Notes: generated by a model from the sequence alone, not told the origin. Positions 1-10,472 are shown, numbered from the stretch's first letter. The stretch: 64,000 nucleotides of DNA from Gerris lacustris (GCA_951217055.1 OX578282.1:21325106-21389105); one strand, 5' to 3'. Numbers and translations: made by a program.

Positions 1-151
1 ATTAATAGTTAAATTTTAAATAAATTCAATAGTTTCGGAGACAATAAAACCTTCCACTGAAATAAAAAACCATCTATTAATATAATTAATTTTTATTTTA
101 AATCAAATTATAATTATTATTAACTACGGGAAACAGACAGAGAAAAATAGA

Positions 152-225
152 CTCCAGCGCGGGGATTTGAACCACCGGCCTCTATATTTCCAGTATAGCG
201 CTCTAACCAACTAAGCTACGCAGGA
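152..225 (-). tRNA. tRNA-like Pol III gene, copy 1 (apparent GGA anticodon)
   Basis: Read on the minus strand this folds as a 74-nt class I tRNA. The acceptor stem is 6/7 paired (TCCTGCG with CGCTGGA, one T-T mismatch), the D arm has 4 bp, the anticodon stem is perfect (CTATA/TATAG) and the loop CTGGAAA gives anticodon GGA. The A box (TAGCTTAGTTGG) and B box (GGTTCAAATCC) fit Pol III promoter consensus, and a T5 terminator follows at 147-143. GGA would be serine, but serine tRNAs have a long variable arm and here it is only 5 nt. The T stem pairs at only 3/5 positions. It is either a tRNA-derived pseudogene or an unusual tRNA. It repeats with a 349-bp period (next copy 501-574). Confidence 0.5.
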
Positions 226-500
226 GAATGAATTTCTCTGACGTTAATGATACCTTGACCCGAATTTAAAGCTTTCAATTTTTCCACAAGTCTGAGAAGT
301 CAACATTAATGACAAAGAACCAGACTGAGAAATAACGCTTATAATTATAAAGTACCCAATTAGTACCTGTACCTCGTACAATCAATTAGAAATTCATATT
401 TTACGATTTTGGTAGTATTCATACTACGGAACGATTAAATTTTAATTTAAATCAAATTATAATTATTATTAACTACGGGAAACAGACAGAGAAAAATAGA

Positions 501-574
501 CTCCAGCGTGGGGATTTGAACCACCGGCCTCTATATTTCCAGTATAGCGCTCTAACCAACTAAGCTACGCAGGA
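501..574 (-). tRNA. tRNA-like Pol III gene, copy 2
   Basis: Second tandem copy, same orientation and 349 bp from copy 1, with the spacer also conserved. It differs from copy 1 by one base in the 3' strand of the T stem (CCCCA instead of CCCCG), which does not improve T-stem pairing. A T5 terminator follows on the minus strand (A-run at 492-496). Apparent anticodon GGA with a short variable loop. Confidence 0.5.
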
Positions 575-706
575 GAATGAATTTCTCTGACATTAATGAT
601 ACCTTGACCCGAATTTAAAGCTTTCAATTTTTCCACAAGTCTGAGAAGTCAACATTAATGACAAAGAACCAGACTGAGAAATAACGCTTATAATTATAAA
701 GTACCC

Positions 707-743
707 AATATAGAGGCCGGTGGTTCAAATCCCCGCGCTGGAG
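707..743 (+). pseudogene. 3' half of tRNA-like gene, copy 3 (truncated at inversion point)
   Basis: Only the 3' half of the tRNA-like unit remains: the 3' side of the anticodon stem, variable loop, T arm and 3' acceptor strand. It starts abruptly at about 707, where the array switches strand. Left of this point the sequence is spacer from a minus-strand unit that ends at about 706. It has a B box and a downstream T5 run (748-752) but no A box. Confidence 0.6.
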
Positions 744-1018
744 TCTATTTTTCTCTGTCTGTTTCCCGTAGTTAATAATAATTATAATTTGATTTAAATT
801 AAAATTTAATCGTTCCGTAGTATGAATACTACCAAAATCGTAAAATATGAATTTCTAATTGATTGTACGAGGTACAGGTACTAATTGGGTACTTTATAAT
901 TATAAGCGTTATTTCTCAGTCTGGTTCTTTGTCATTAATGTTGACTTCTCAGACTTGTGGAAAAATTGAAAGCTTTAAATTCGGGTCAAGGTATCATTAA
1001 CGTCAGAGAAATTCATTC

Positions 1019-1092
1019 TCCTGCGTAGCTTAGTTGGTTAGAGCGCTATACTGGAAATATAGAGGCCGGTGGTTCAAATCCCCGCGCTGGAG
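1019..1092 (+). tRNA. tRNA-like Pol III gene, copy 4
   Basis: Plus-strand copy, identical by eye to copy 1, 349 bp beyond copy 3 and carrying the same spacer. A box at about 1026-1037, B box at about 1070-1080, T5 terminator at 1097-1101. Apparent GGA anticodon, 5-nt variable loop, weak T stem. Same caveats as copy 1. Confidence 0.5.
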
Positions 1093-1201
1093 TCTATTTT
1101 TCTCTGTCTGTTTCCCGTAGTTAATAATAATTATAATTTGATTTAAATTAAAATTTAATCGTTCCGTAGTATGAATACTACCAAAATCGTAAAATATGAA
1201 T

Positions 1202-4081
1202 TTATAATTAATTTATAACAATAGAAAGATCAAGTACAATAAACGACACAAAATAAATAATTTATTAAAAACTATTGATCAAAAGTTAATAATCAGTTTA
1301 TAACCTGATTCAAAATAAACAAGAAATAAACCTTGAAATTAACAAAGAAGGTAATTTGTCCCAGTCCAAAGGTCGTGGAGCATGCGCAGTATGATTTTTT
1401 TCTCCAATACCTCTTACCTCTATGGGGTCACTTTTTTAACACTTCTTAACATTCCATTGCCTTTATATAACATTCTTGGTCCTAACACTAATCAATTAAT
1501 ACACACAGAATACAGAAAAAATAAAAAAGGGGAGCTAGATTCAATAGTGCACAATGACAGTAAACTAACAGCAAAGGAGAAAAAGGGAAAAATAACAGTC
1601 CATATTTATTGTATTTAAACATCCACTGAAAACTGTTCTCAATAGGCTACTGAACGTTCTAATGGGCCATTTTAATTTAGAGTAAATGGAGATATTGTTC
1701 CTTTGTCTAAAGGCTTGCTCCAGGGGAAAAATTTAGAAAATTACATCTCTGAAAATCACTTTTACTCACCATACACAGTTACCATTATTTTTATGGAAAC
1801 ACTTATTAAAATGTTAATACATACATATATACTTGATAGTAATACTCCCCTAAGTCCAGGAACCAAAGATTTCGTCACAAGTGCTTCTCTATGTAGGAAA
1901 CCATGTGTAAAAACTATGTTTTGGTTTTTCTATTTTGCAAAAGCTTGAAAGCCAGTATAGTGATTGGCCATATCAATGCAGACACTAATACAGGAATGCC
2001 ATGATATTTTGTAATTTTCAAAGAACTTATGAACTAAATTAAAAATATCTCAACCTCTTGTGGTCTTAGGGAGGTCTTTAAACAGGAATTGTTCAATAAT
2101 AGATTTTTCATCAATAAATCGTACAAAATTACTCCTTGTGGTTTATTATTTTACGGTGCACACCAGTGTGCTGGGGCACACAGTTAGGGAAAGCCTGCCA
2201 TAGAGGTTTACTTCAATCAAATTTTTTGCTTTCAGGAAATTAAGAGTAACGTAAATCTTTTAGATAAAATTATATAAATACTCGATTATATTTGCTTTAA
2301 CTACAGTGTGAATTCTATACGTTTCCGCAGATAGAGTCTAAACATTTTATATCTCCTGGATGAGACCACATCAGAGATTTTGTACCAACATAACAAAATC
2401 ATTGCAGGGATAATTCTCAAGCTCATTATGAGAGCCATTTGTAAAGTGTGTTGAAAATTACTTTAATCAAGCGCAACTTTCTTGATAATGATTCCTAAAA
2501 TTGGTTCAAAAACATTGGGATTCACAAAATCTCAGACACGGTTTTATCTGGAAGATCTAGACTTATAAGAGTGGACAATTATAATTTGACACACCTACAA
2601 ATTAATTGAAAAAAATATAACAACTCAAAGTATTTGAATGTGCACAAACAAGAGAAGAATTCAACTAATATTTAAAAAAAAAAAAATTCTAAATCCAGTT
2701 ATAAATAATACCTAATAATCTTCAAAGCAGGTAAAGTTTATAAATCACTTATTTCAAAGATTAATTTACATATTTCTTATTCAAAGTCAAAAAAAATAAA
2801 AACAAAAAGGTACATACCTTAATGTTAATTCTATTTAAGAAGAACAGTTAAGGGAGAATACGTCAATTATATTTTTATTTTTATTAAAATAAATAAATTT
2901 AAGTGTAAAACCAGTTTAACAAAAATATATATAAGATAGTCTGAGTCTGTTTAATGCAGTATTTGTATATATATTACATTTCAGAAAGTTAATGTTTGAA
3001 ACTTTTTTAATTGCAATTAAATTCAAAGATAACTAGACTAAACTTGTTCAAAAAGAGACAACTTGTTACCTAATAACTAAGTATTTAAAGAATATATTTG
3101 ATTGATAAAAAAACAGCAGAGGTGGAAAATTGATGACCAAGAAGGATTTCCCTACAAAGGGAAACCCTATACTTTCTAAAAGGGAGATAATGTAAACATA
3201 TTACCATTCTATAACCGAATTAAGAGACAGCCTTAAAAGTTAAAAATATTATATACCTAGACAACGTTAAGCAATTAAATTAGATTGTATGATTTGACCT
3301 ATTGGTGCTGATTATTTAAGTGAAATTTCAAAGAATAAGCATAATAAACGGCATTTAAACAAATAACTATCTGATATTAACGATCCAATAAACATATTAA
3401 AAAAGGCAATCTGACAAATTCCCTTACAAGCTGTACAAAGGATAATTAAGTCGTAATTGGTTAACATTAGTATTCTAAGTTTAAACCTATCGCCTAATTA
3501 ACACAGATGCAGTTATCTACTAAATAAGATGTCATATGAAGTTAAGGTTTATAAGGCATAGGAAAAAAATCTTAGGAGGGCAGAGGTCACAAAAGAACAG
3601 TGGATGGATGAGTGGCCACAGACAATAGGATATTTAAACCAAAGAGGAAATTAAGAAGAAAAGAAAACATGACAATAGGTGTAACAGTCGGAGTAGGATC
3701 GACACAATTTTAAAAACCTAATAAAACTCCATATATGCTTAATTTAAACAAAATAAATATGAAATTATTTCTTTTTATAGGGTAGGTTTGATAAAGGTAT
3801 AGTAAATTATGTCAGAAAACCAAACCTACATGTGAAGATGTTTTAAAATAAATGTTAGTGTGTATCTTTATTATTATTATGACGAATTTGATAGTTTTTA
3901 TAGTTTTATTAATATTAAAAAATATTATGTTTCTGTTCTTTAATATGGTATATGTATGATGCCTTAATAATCTTGTAACTGGCACCATTAAAGAATATAC
4001 TCGAAAAATGAGATGTTACTAATAAGACAATAAATATTTAAGTAAGAATAAAATATGGTAAATACATTCGTAAGACAGTAC
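1202..4081 (-). other. presumed intron 1 of bunched (long isoform)
   Basis: AT-rich sequence immediately 3' (minus strand) of the bunched coding exon. Short open frames here are low-complexity and lack recognisable domains. I looked on the minus strand for the TSC box (AIDNKIEQAMDL-type) and leucine zipper and did not see them, so the 3' exons should lie beyond coordinate 1. In flies a long intron here holds alternative promoters for short isoforms. No such promoter could be identified by eye. Confidence 0.55.
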
Positions 4082-5880
4082 CTTTCAGCGTCTTCACCCG
4101 TAGGTGGTTCCTCATCCCTGGCCACCGCCAGAGACTCGAGGAGGGCAACAGCAGGTGCTGTACTTTCCAAGATGTCAGAACTAGGCGTTGTAGTATCCAT
4201 CAAAGTAGAAGGCACAGAACTCACTACACTGGCACTATATGAAGGTCCAGACGATGAAGCCACACTGGCGTAACTGGGAGGAGGCACTGCCACCGGAGGA
4301 ACAGACTGCACTGGAGGCGGCTGGGCGGTGGGTGTCGGCACATGGGAGGACATAGGTAGTGGATAATTAGTAGGAACTTGGGTGGGCAGAATAGGCTGAG
4401 AGGAAAAATTCTGAATTGGAACGTGTGTATTCTGAACTTGATTAGGTATAGACTGGATAGGATAATACTGCTGTTGTATCTGTGGCTGTATTAAAGGCTG
4501 CATAGGTATATTAGGCTGAAACGAAGAGTATTGTTGGTTGGTCTGTTGAGGGTAGGCAGGCATCATGGATTGCATACTGACGTGAGGCATGTTGAGGTGC
4601 ATTTGCTGTGCAGCAGCCATCTGCTGCTGGATAAGCATCTGTTGAGATTGCTGTTGTTGGATGGCTTGAAACTGCTGTTGCTGCTGAAACTGTTGTTGTT
4701 GCTGTAACTGCTGAAGTTGCTGCGGGGTGGCTATAGGTTGCTGCATTATAGGCTGCTGTGTAGGTATCTGTTGAGGTGCGGGGGGCTGCTGCAAGATGTT
4801 AGCGTTGGCCAACACTTGTTGTATCTGTTGGGGTTGGAGGCTCGTGTGTTGGCTGGAAGATTGCACGGCCCCCGGGTGCTGTATCGGTACTTGTGAGAGG
4901 CTTTGACCGTGCTGACTCACCTGAGGCATGGAACTAATACTGGGGTTGATCTGGATGTTGTTCTGCAGCGACTGTCCAGGCGAAGATGTGTACACTGATG
5001 CGTTGTTCGAACAATTCACTGGCAGCTGGTTACTACCCATTTGACTACTCTCAATAGGAATACTGGTACTAATGGTATTACTAATCTGGTCTAATACGTG
5101 AGCGGTCTCGTCGGGACCACCTTTTGAAGCTATATTTACAACGGTGACTGGCTGGTTGGCCGAATCTGTGACTTGATTAGAACTACTCGCAGTCTCTTGT
5201 GTTTTACTACTGACCGAACCTGTATGGTCCAGATAGTCCATACAAACCCATCTGCCCCTTTTGAAAGGTTCGGTACTTTCAATTTTCACTACTTTGAAAC
5301 GTTCACTACGTGTGGTGTGCGTGTGTGAGTCTCTTACTTCAGGATCGTGTTTCGCACTGACCAGATTTATAACCTTCTCCGTCACTAGGGCCAGTTCGGA
5401 TTCCGGCAGATGACTTCCCACCTCGGTAGAATTGCTCTCGCCGGCGTCGTTACTGTCTAGGATCGCGAGGCCGTACTGAGAGCTGGTGGGAATGACTGGA
5501 GCGGAAGCGAGAGAAGCGGAGGCGTTGAAGAAAACGTCGTCCTTCGAAAAGGTATCCTCGGAATAACTGGGAGTTTCTCGTTCGATGTCCGTCGCCCTGG
5601 ACGTGTCGTTGACTTCGGAAACATCGTCCGTATGAGATTCGTCCAAATCGTCGGCTGAATCGTCTCCTCCGTCGTTACTCATACGAGAACCGATAGTTAC
5701 ACTGGTTATCTGGAACGAAGTCTTTTTCTTGGGATTGGAAGACGTCACATTTAGACTGTTAGGCTGGTTGACGCCCCGCTCTCCTTCCGAAATCCGAAGA
5801 GTTTCGGATGTCGTCCGATTAATCGAGTTGAATTTACTTTTATCATTATTCTTCGAAATTGAACTTACCGAGTCAGCCAT
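4082..5880 (-). CDS. bun: bunched long isoform, 5' coding exon (TSC22 domain family)
   Basis: This exon encodes the first 599 complete residues of a BunA-type TSC22D1 homologue. TSC-22/DIP/Bun proteins are leucine-zipper regulators; in flies the long isoform promotes growth, cooperating with the adaptor Madm. Both long-isoform blocks are visible. Motif 1 is at about residues 51-90 (SFQITSVTIGSRMS followed by DDLDESHTDD). Motif 2 is at about 193-217 (ERFKVVKIE and FKRGRWVCMDYLD). A Gln-rich stretch spans about 345-475 and is densest at 387-422. The start ATG has A at -3 and G at +4. The reading frame runs on to 3988, but the added 31 residues look like AT-rich intron. The exon probably ends at 4082 at donor GAAAG/GTACTG; an alternative GTGAAG donor lies about 16 nt upstream. 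The C-terminal TSC box and zipper are missing because their exons are outside the window. Confidence 0.9.
4456..4848 (-). repeat. CAG/CAA-rich polyglutamine tract in bunched
   Basis: Within the bunched exon, codons for about residues 345-475 are mostly CAG/CAA mixed with Pro, Met and Ile. The purest run is at 4615-4722 (about residues 387-422). Mixed CAG/CAA use would limit slippage. Long TSC22D proteins have Q-rich low-complexity middles, so this supports the assignment and is expected to vary in length between individuals. Confidence 0.8.
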
Positions 5881-6130
5881 GATAGTTGAACTCGTTGTAT
5901 TTGAGACACTCCGATTTCACATAGTAATAACCCGGCACTCGGATAACACGCACATTTTATTCACTAACTGTTAAATTACCGGCACCTAAATTCTACGCGC
6001 AATTAAACTACAATTAATACGAGAAAAATACAGTTAACATCCTAATGTAATCCATTCCGTCGGCCTTGAGTATGAAGTGCAAAGCACAATAATATAACCT
6101 CCCATCCCAGTCTGACACCAACGCCTTCTA
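5881..6130 (-). promoter_or_regulatory. 5' UTR and proximal promoter region of bunched long isoform
   Basis: Sequence directly upstream of the bunched ATG on the minus strand. It is less AT-biased and lower in repeats up to about 6120, after which poly-A/T tracts begin. No TATA box or clear initiator was recognised and no splice acceptor was identified, so the transcription start is not placed. Inferred from position only. Confidence 0.4.
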
Positions 6131-8030
6131 AATAAATAATTTTCTAAAAAAATATTTATTTCTCTCTCTAGGTAAAACTATTTAAAATATCTAATATTTT
6201 AACTTTAATCTAATATTATTTAATTACATTTATATATTTATTCTAGGATATTTGGTTAGTAATTAGTAATTGCTTTTGTAATCTAATCGATATCCCCCCC
6301 TTATCAATTCATCAGTTTCTTATTGCATAAATTAATTTAAGAAATATATTTTAACTCGTAACAGCACCTCAAAATTTTAAAGAGAGAGAGCTGCAGCCAT
6401 TTTAGAAGAAAAATAAACAATAACATTACAATGAAATAAATATAAAATAAAACGGGGTTAAATAGAAACGTAGCCCCAAATAGAGAAAAAATAGAGGCCA
6501 AGGACTGTGACGTTAAAAGATCTCCCTAAAGGGGTTACTTGGTAAATCTTCTTTCTCTTATAAACAAAATGAATAAAATATTTTAACCTTTATCTATTAA
6601 ACTTAATAAAATGTTATTATAAAATTATAATAACTTGTTTCAATATGGCTATAGTAAACAGGTTTGTTGCGCACGGGGGGGGGGGGGGGTACTTTTTAAA
6701 TATTACAATTTTTTAGTATATAGAAACATTTAAGTTTATTTATAAAATAAGTAAAAGTGGTAATACTTTTATTTATCAACATAGTTGGGTCGATAAGAAT
6801 ATTACGTCGTACAAGAGGATTTGTCAAATAAAGTTGGTTGGGGTTGAGAGAAGGAAGTCGAAAGGATTCTGTCAAATATAGTACTAGAGCTGCATTCTAG
6901 CGAGAATATAGTGAGTTATAAAGGATACATTTCCATTATAGTTCCAAAGTAATCCGCTAGATGGCAGAGAAATCCAGAATTTTTAGTGGCAACTTCGTAT
7001 CAATTGTCGCACTTCAATATCTGAAAAATAGAAAATTAGGCCTTTATATAAATAACTTAAACATAATATAGATGATTTATTACATCAAATAATAGGTAGC
7101 AAACCAATTTCAATATGATTTTCATTTCGATTAAATATCTATGGAAAATAATCATCTATATATTATATAAAATTAATTATTCATCTGTACTTATATTTTA
7201 TATTGATCAGAATTACAATAATTTTGGATACTTTTTCATTTAAAACATAACGGAAACCAAAACTAACTTTTTTTTCTGTCTGTGTATATACCTACCGCCA
7301 TAGGCCGACTTTATACGACATTATAAACTAGCTAAACTGTGTAGTTTTATGTAGTGCTGTGCACTGGTGGATGGGGCTCTGTTTCATCGAAAAATATTGA
7401 GTAGAACCAAAGTTATTAAATAACTTTAATATTTAAAAAAATGGTTTTGAAAATTTTTCAGAATAATAGCGGTTATTGATTTTTGATATCAAAACAAAAA
7501 TATTTTTGAACTACTCACGGCAGCAAAATTAAGCATTGTTGTACTGTTTTCAGTCTGCAAAATGTCATTTTTTTTATTCTTTTGAATAAAGTGTCAGCAA
7601 AATATCAAAGTGTCAGCAAAAGTTCAAAGTGTCAGCAAAAGTTCAAAGTGTCAGCAAAATAACAAACAGGCTGTCACATTATAAGAAAATTTTACTAAAA
7701 AAAGGTTACTTCATCGCAGGTTTTAAACACTACCACATTGTTTATTTTTATATATTTAAGCGTAATATTCTGCTAAATAGTTATATCTTTTTTGAAAAAA
7801 GCTTAAATAATTATAGTGACAAACAAATTTTACAATTTCACACTGATTATTTTTAAAAAAATCACTAAAAATTGAGATAAAAAACAGTTGTTAATAAAAA
7901 AAATGGCAACCCTGAATTGTTTTGCCTTTGTTTTCATTTCTTGATGACTCAAACTTTCGTTTTGGTACAAATTTAATTTCTTTAAATCTTTTATATATTA
8001 AAAAGGGAATATAATAATTAGTGTAATTTT
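6131..8030. other. AT-rich intergenic region with no recognised gene
   Basis: Contains a G-run of about 14 at 6677-6690 and long A/T tracts. The short open frame at 7629-7856 is built largely from the 19-bp tandem repeat at 7585-7662 and flanking A/T sequence and is not credible as a gene. Nothing else recognised. Confidence 0.6.
7585..7662 (+). repeat. 19-bp tandem repeat, ~4 copies
   Basis: Four successive units of CAAAGTGTCAGCAAAAGTT with minor changes in the outer units. It is a small minisatellite. The GTCAGCAAAA word recurs at about 8308 near the CTCGGC repeat block, so it may belong to the same dispersed element. Confidence 0.8.
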
Positions 8031-8034
8031 TCTG

Positions 8035-8335
8035 CCGTTAATAGATAACATATTGTATGTAACTATGCAGCAAAGGAAACATTCCTGACTCGTTTAAAGA
8101 TTACCTGCTTCGGTTACACCTCAGCAGCTTAAAGATTACCTGCTTCGGTTACACCTCAGCCTGCCTCGGCTTCGCCTCGTCAGTCAACATGTAATATTCC
8201 TGACTCGGCTTCGCCTTGTCAGTAAAATAGTAAATTTCCTGCCTCGGCTTCGCCTCTGCAGTAAATTTGTTTAGCCTATCCTCGCCTATGGCTCGGGACC
8301 AAAACTTGTCAGCAAAATTCCATTTTGCTGCCTAG
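8035..8335 (+). repeat. GC-rich CTCGGCTTCGCCTC repeat block, copy 1
   Basis: In AT-rich surroundings this block holds several spaced copies of a word like CCTGCCTCGGCTTCGCCTCG followed by CAGT. It also has a near-perfect direct duplication of TTAAAGATTACCTGCTTCGG at about 8096-8158. The flanks (GCAGCAAAGGAAACATTCCT before; CATAAATAACTATT after) recur at 41057-41170, so this is a dispersed element rather than a unique sequence. No coding potential seen. Confidence 0.7.
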
Positions 8336-8370
8336 TTACATAAATAACTATTATCTACATAACTATTTTT

Positions 8371-9050
8371 AGGGTCCGTAGCTCAAAACGAGGACCCTTA
8401 CACATTCCTACGTTTATCTGTTAGTAACCTGATCTCCCCCACCCCAACGTAAAAATAAAAGTGCCAACAAAAAATTTGAAACTTTGAAGTTAAGTTATGT
8501 GTTAGTTATGCATATTTAATTACCCAATCACAGGAAAATTATAGGGAAGTCCCAAAAAAGCATCCCTAAAAAACTAAGAGTTGATGGCCCTAGCATCATG
8601 TGGGAAGTTAAATGAAAGAGAAAGACGCCCTGAGTACAAATATACATATATTTGGTTTGGGTATAATACCTATTTATCTTTGCGGCATGTCACCTTGAAA
8701 ATTGCGTTTATCGTCTCACCCTCAATTTTTTTAACATATCAACGACAAAATCATAGTAATTCTTTGTCAAAAAAAACCAATAACGGTTCTAAGGAATTTT
8801 TAAACTTCTCAAATTTTGTAAGACCCCCCCCCCCCCCAAATAAATTAAAAAATAATAAATAAATAAAAAACTTAAAACTTTTTTTTCCTAGGAACGGATT
8901 GGACTAGATGTGTCGGAGTACTTTAAATAGTAAAATGCATATAATGGCGTTGGTTCAAAAGTTATTGCTAAAACAAACCGCTATCTTAATAAGTTTGGGC
9001 CAATTATGCTGGTTAACGAACTCGTCCAATTTGTTAAACCTACGGACCCT
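8371..9050. mobile_element. AGGGTCCGTAG-ended non-autonomous DNA element, copy 1
   Basis: The ends are inverted: AGGGTCCGTAG at 8371 and CTACGGACCCT ending at 9050. The left end also forms a terminal hairpin with AGGACCCT at 8390-8398. No transposase frame is visible. A second element with the same ends but different interior lies at 16088-16763. No clear TSD. It contains a C-run at 8822-8837. Confidence 0.55.
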
Positions 9051-9228
9051 TTATCTGTGCTGAAAGCTCATACTTGGCTAATTTATTTAGCAATTGCTTT
9101 GATTACGTTTACACTTTTAATATCGTCATTTTTGTACTGTTTACTTATATCTCGGATTTTTCTTCAAAAATAGTATTTCTTAACTAATTTGATTGAAGCT
9201 AATATTAATATTATTATTATATGAAAGC

Positions 9229-9353
9229 CAGTAGCGTATCCAGGGGGGGGGGGGGGCACAGGGGGCACGGTCCCCCCTCCCCCCCCCCCCCCCCCCCCAT
9301 CTAAACTGACTTAAAATGTCCCCCTCCAGACCTAGCCGCTGGATACGCCACTG
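9229..9353. mobile_element. hAT-type MITE, 125 bp, TSD ATGAAAGC
   Basis: Termini are CAGTAGCGTATCCAG and CTGGATACGCCACTG, imperfect inverted repeats of the hAT CAG...CTG type. The element is flanked by an exact 8-bp duplication ATGAAAGC (9221-9228 and 9354-9361). The interior is mostly long G and C runs. Its right 55 bp match the right end of the 523-bp element at 52057-52579, so this is an internally deleted relative. A frame here encoding Gly/Pro runs is an artefact of the homopolymers. Confidence 0.9.
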
Positions 9354-9361
9354 ATGAAAGC

Positions 9362-9545
9362 CGTATGTAAATGTATGTTTGTGTGAAAAAATGGGCAAAG
9401 AAGGTTGAAACTTGTATATGAGACCTAAAATGGGCTAATTATATGGTCTACCGAACCTAAGATTCTTAAAGTCGGACAAGTAGTAGCTAAGATTTGTTGG
9501 TTTGCAAAAATTGAACGAAAGATAATTCACGAGACCAAAAATGTT
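9362..9545 (-). repeat. fragment of the TCTGTCTGTC dispersed repeat family (minus)
   Basis: Inverted fragment of the family best seen at 10474-11000. It shares the blocks ending in TTGAAACTT, GAGACC and AAAATGTTCCCTG, read on the opposite strand. No protein coding potential. The family tail recurs at 15930-17160, 18955-19460, 22920-23285, 37620-38220 and 40645-40800. Confidence 0.6.
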
Positions 9546-9916
9546 CCCTGCCTTTTTCGGAATATTTGAGTTCAGGGACATTTTCGTTCTTCTGAACGAT
9601 CAAATAGCTTCCGTTACCTTCTGTAAACTGGAAAACAATAAATCTATTCTATATTATAATATTATATAAATATATAGATGCAACTATATTATAATATTAT
9701 AATGTAGATATAACTAATATTATATGTAGAATTTAATTATAGTATTTTATAGATATTTAAAATATACATATATGTTTGTAAAATCAAAGAGCCTCCAAGA
9801 AGGGAAACCTTGAAACAGGAAAAAACTGCATTATAATACAATGAAGATACAACTATGTTACATTAACTATTGTAATGTAGTTTTGATTAACTAGTAGGCT
9901 TCCGCGGGTTGACCTG

Positions 9917-10180
9917 AAATCAATAACATGGTTTTCCGGTGAAATCTGCATCACGAAGGGGTTGAAGTCAGACTTTCCACTTCCACTACTGGAAGCATCT
10001 TCTGGGGTGTGGTGCATCGAAGCTAACACAAGATACACTTAGTATATATATTGTGTTAGCTTCGAGTTAACATCACGATGCACCACACCCCTGAAGATGC
10101 TTACAATAGTAAAAGCGAAACTTCAGACTTCAACCCCTTCGTGACACGGATTTTACCGGAAAACCAAGTTATTGATTAGT
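9917..10180. repeat. foldback element with ~115-130-bp arms
   Basis: Left arm 9917-10030 and right arm 10050-10180 are inverted copies separated by about 20 bp; the right arm has a 13-bp extra segment near the loop. The RNA would form one long hairpin. A CTGAAGA...GAAA motif (10091-10120) with a GCTT/AAGC stem between is in the right arm; the left arm has a mutated version. Short open frames are fragments of the arms. Confidence 0.8.
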
Positions 10181-10229
10181 TTTGATTATATAAAACTTTG
10201 ATAAACTCTGAGTCCAAAAAAGTTGTTTT

Positions 10230-10472
10230 TAAAACAATCTGTCTTAAGTCTGCGCAGACAAGTGGAGCCTAAAGTAATGGGCCGAAATTTAGCATACATG
10301 ATCAGAAAAATCATACCCTGAGGTGAATGTAGTCCATTTAAATACGAATCTAACCACCTAAATGGGTTTTCCTGAAAAAAAAATCTAGTTCCTGAGTTTC
10401 GTTACTCTAAACGTAACCGAGAAGAACCAAATTCATTTCTTAATTCCACCTCGGGATATGATTTTTCTGAAC
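10230..10472 (+). repeat. degenerate fragment of the ACTTTCTCATATA repeat family
   Basis: Shares a run of blocks with the family at 47030-48906: GTCTGCGCAGAC, a CATACATG...CAGAAAAATCATACCC block, a CATTTAAATACGAATCTAAC block and an AAATCTAGTTCCTGAG block. Both element ends are missing and it continues directly into the next repeat family. Confidence 0.65.

Larger units (their letters stand above)
97..1201. repeat. head-to-head array of ~349-bp tRNA-like units
   Basis: The 349-bp unit consists of a tRNA-like gene, about 45 bp of 3' flank ending in TTAATAATAATTATAA and a conserved spacer. It occurs twice on the minus strand (97-706) and about 1.4 times on the plus strand (707-1201). The arms make a long imperfect inverted repeat with an asymmetric junction at 706/707. 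Conservation of both gene and spacer suggests recent local duplication plus inversion rather than independent SINE insertions. It lies within the presumed bunched intron. Confidence 0.75.

Noticed and set aside
1..4080. TSC-box/leucine-zipper exon of bunched
   Set aside because: Looked for the conserved AIDNKIEQAMDL region on the minus strand and did not find it; presumed beyond the window.
4055..4273. Open frame antisense to the 3' part of the bunched exon
   Set aside because: Shadow of the bunched coding exon with no independent domain.
5729..5974. Plus-strand 81-residue frame over the bunched start
   Set aside because: Antisense shadow of the well-supported bunched N-terminus.
7585..7662. 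Possible CRISPR-like array
   Set aside because: Four directly abutting 19-bp units without spacers, in a eukaryotic context; a simple minisatellite.
9180..9398. Gly/Pro-rich 72-residue frame
   Set aside because: Created by G and C homopolymers inside the 125-bp hAT miniature element.
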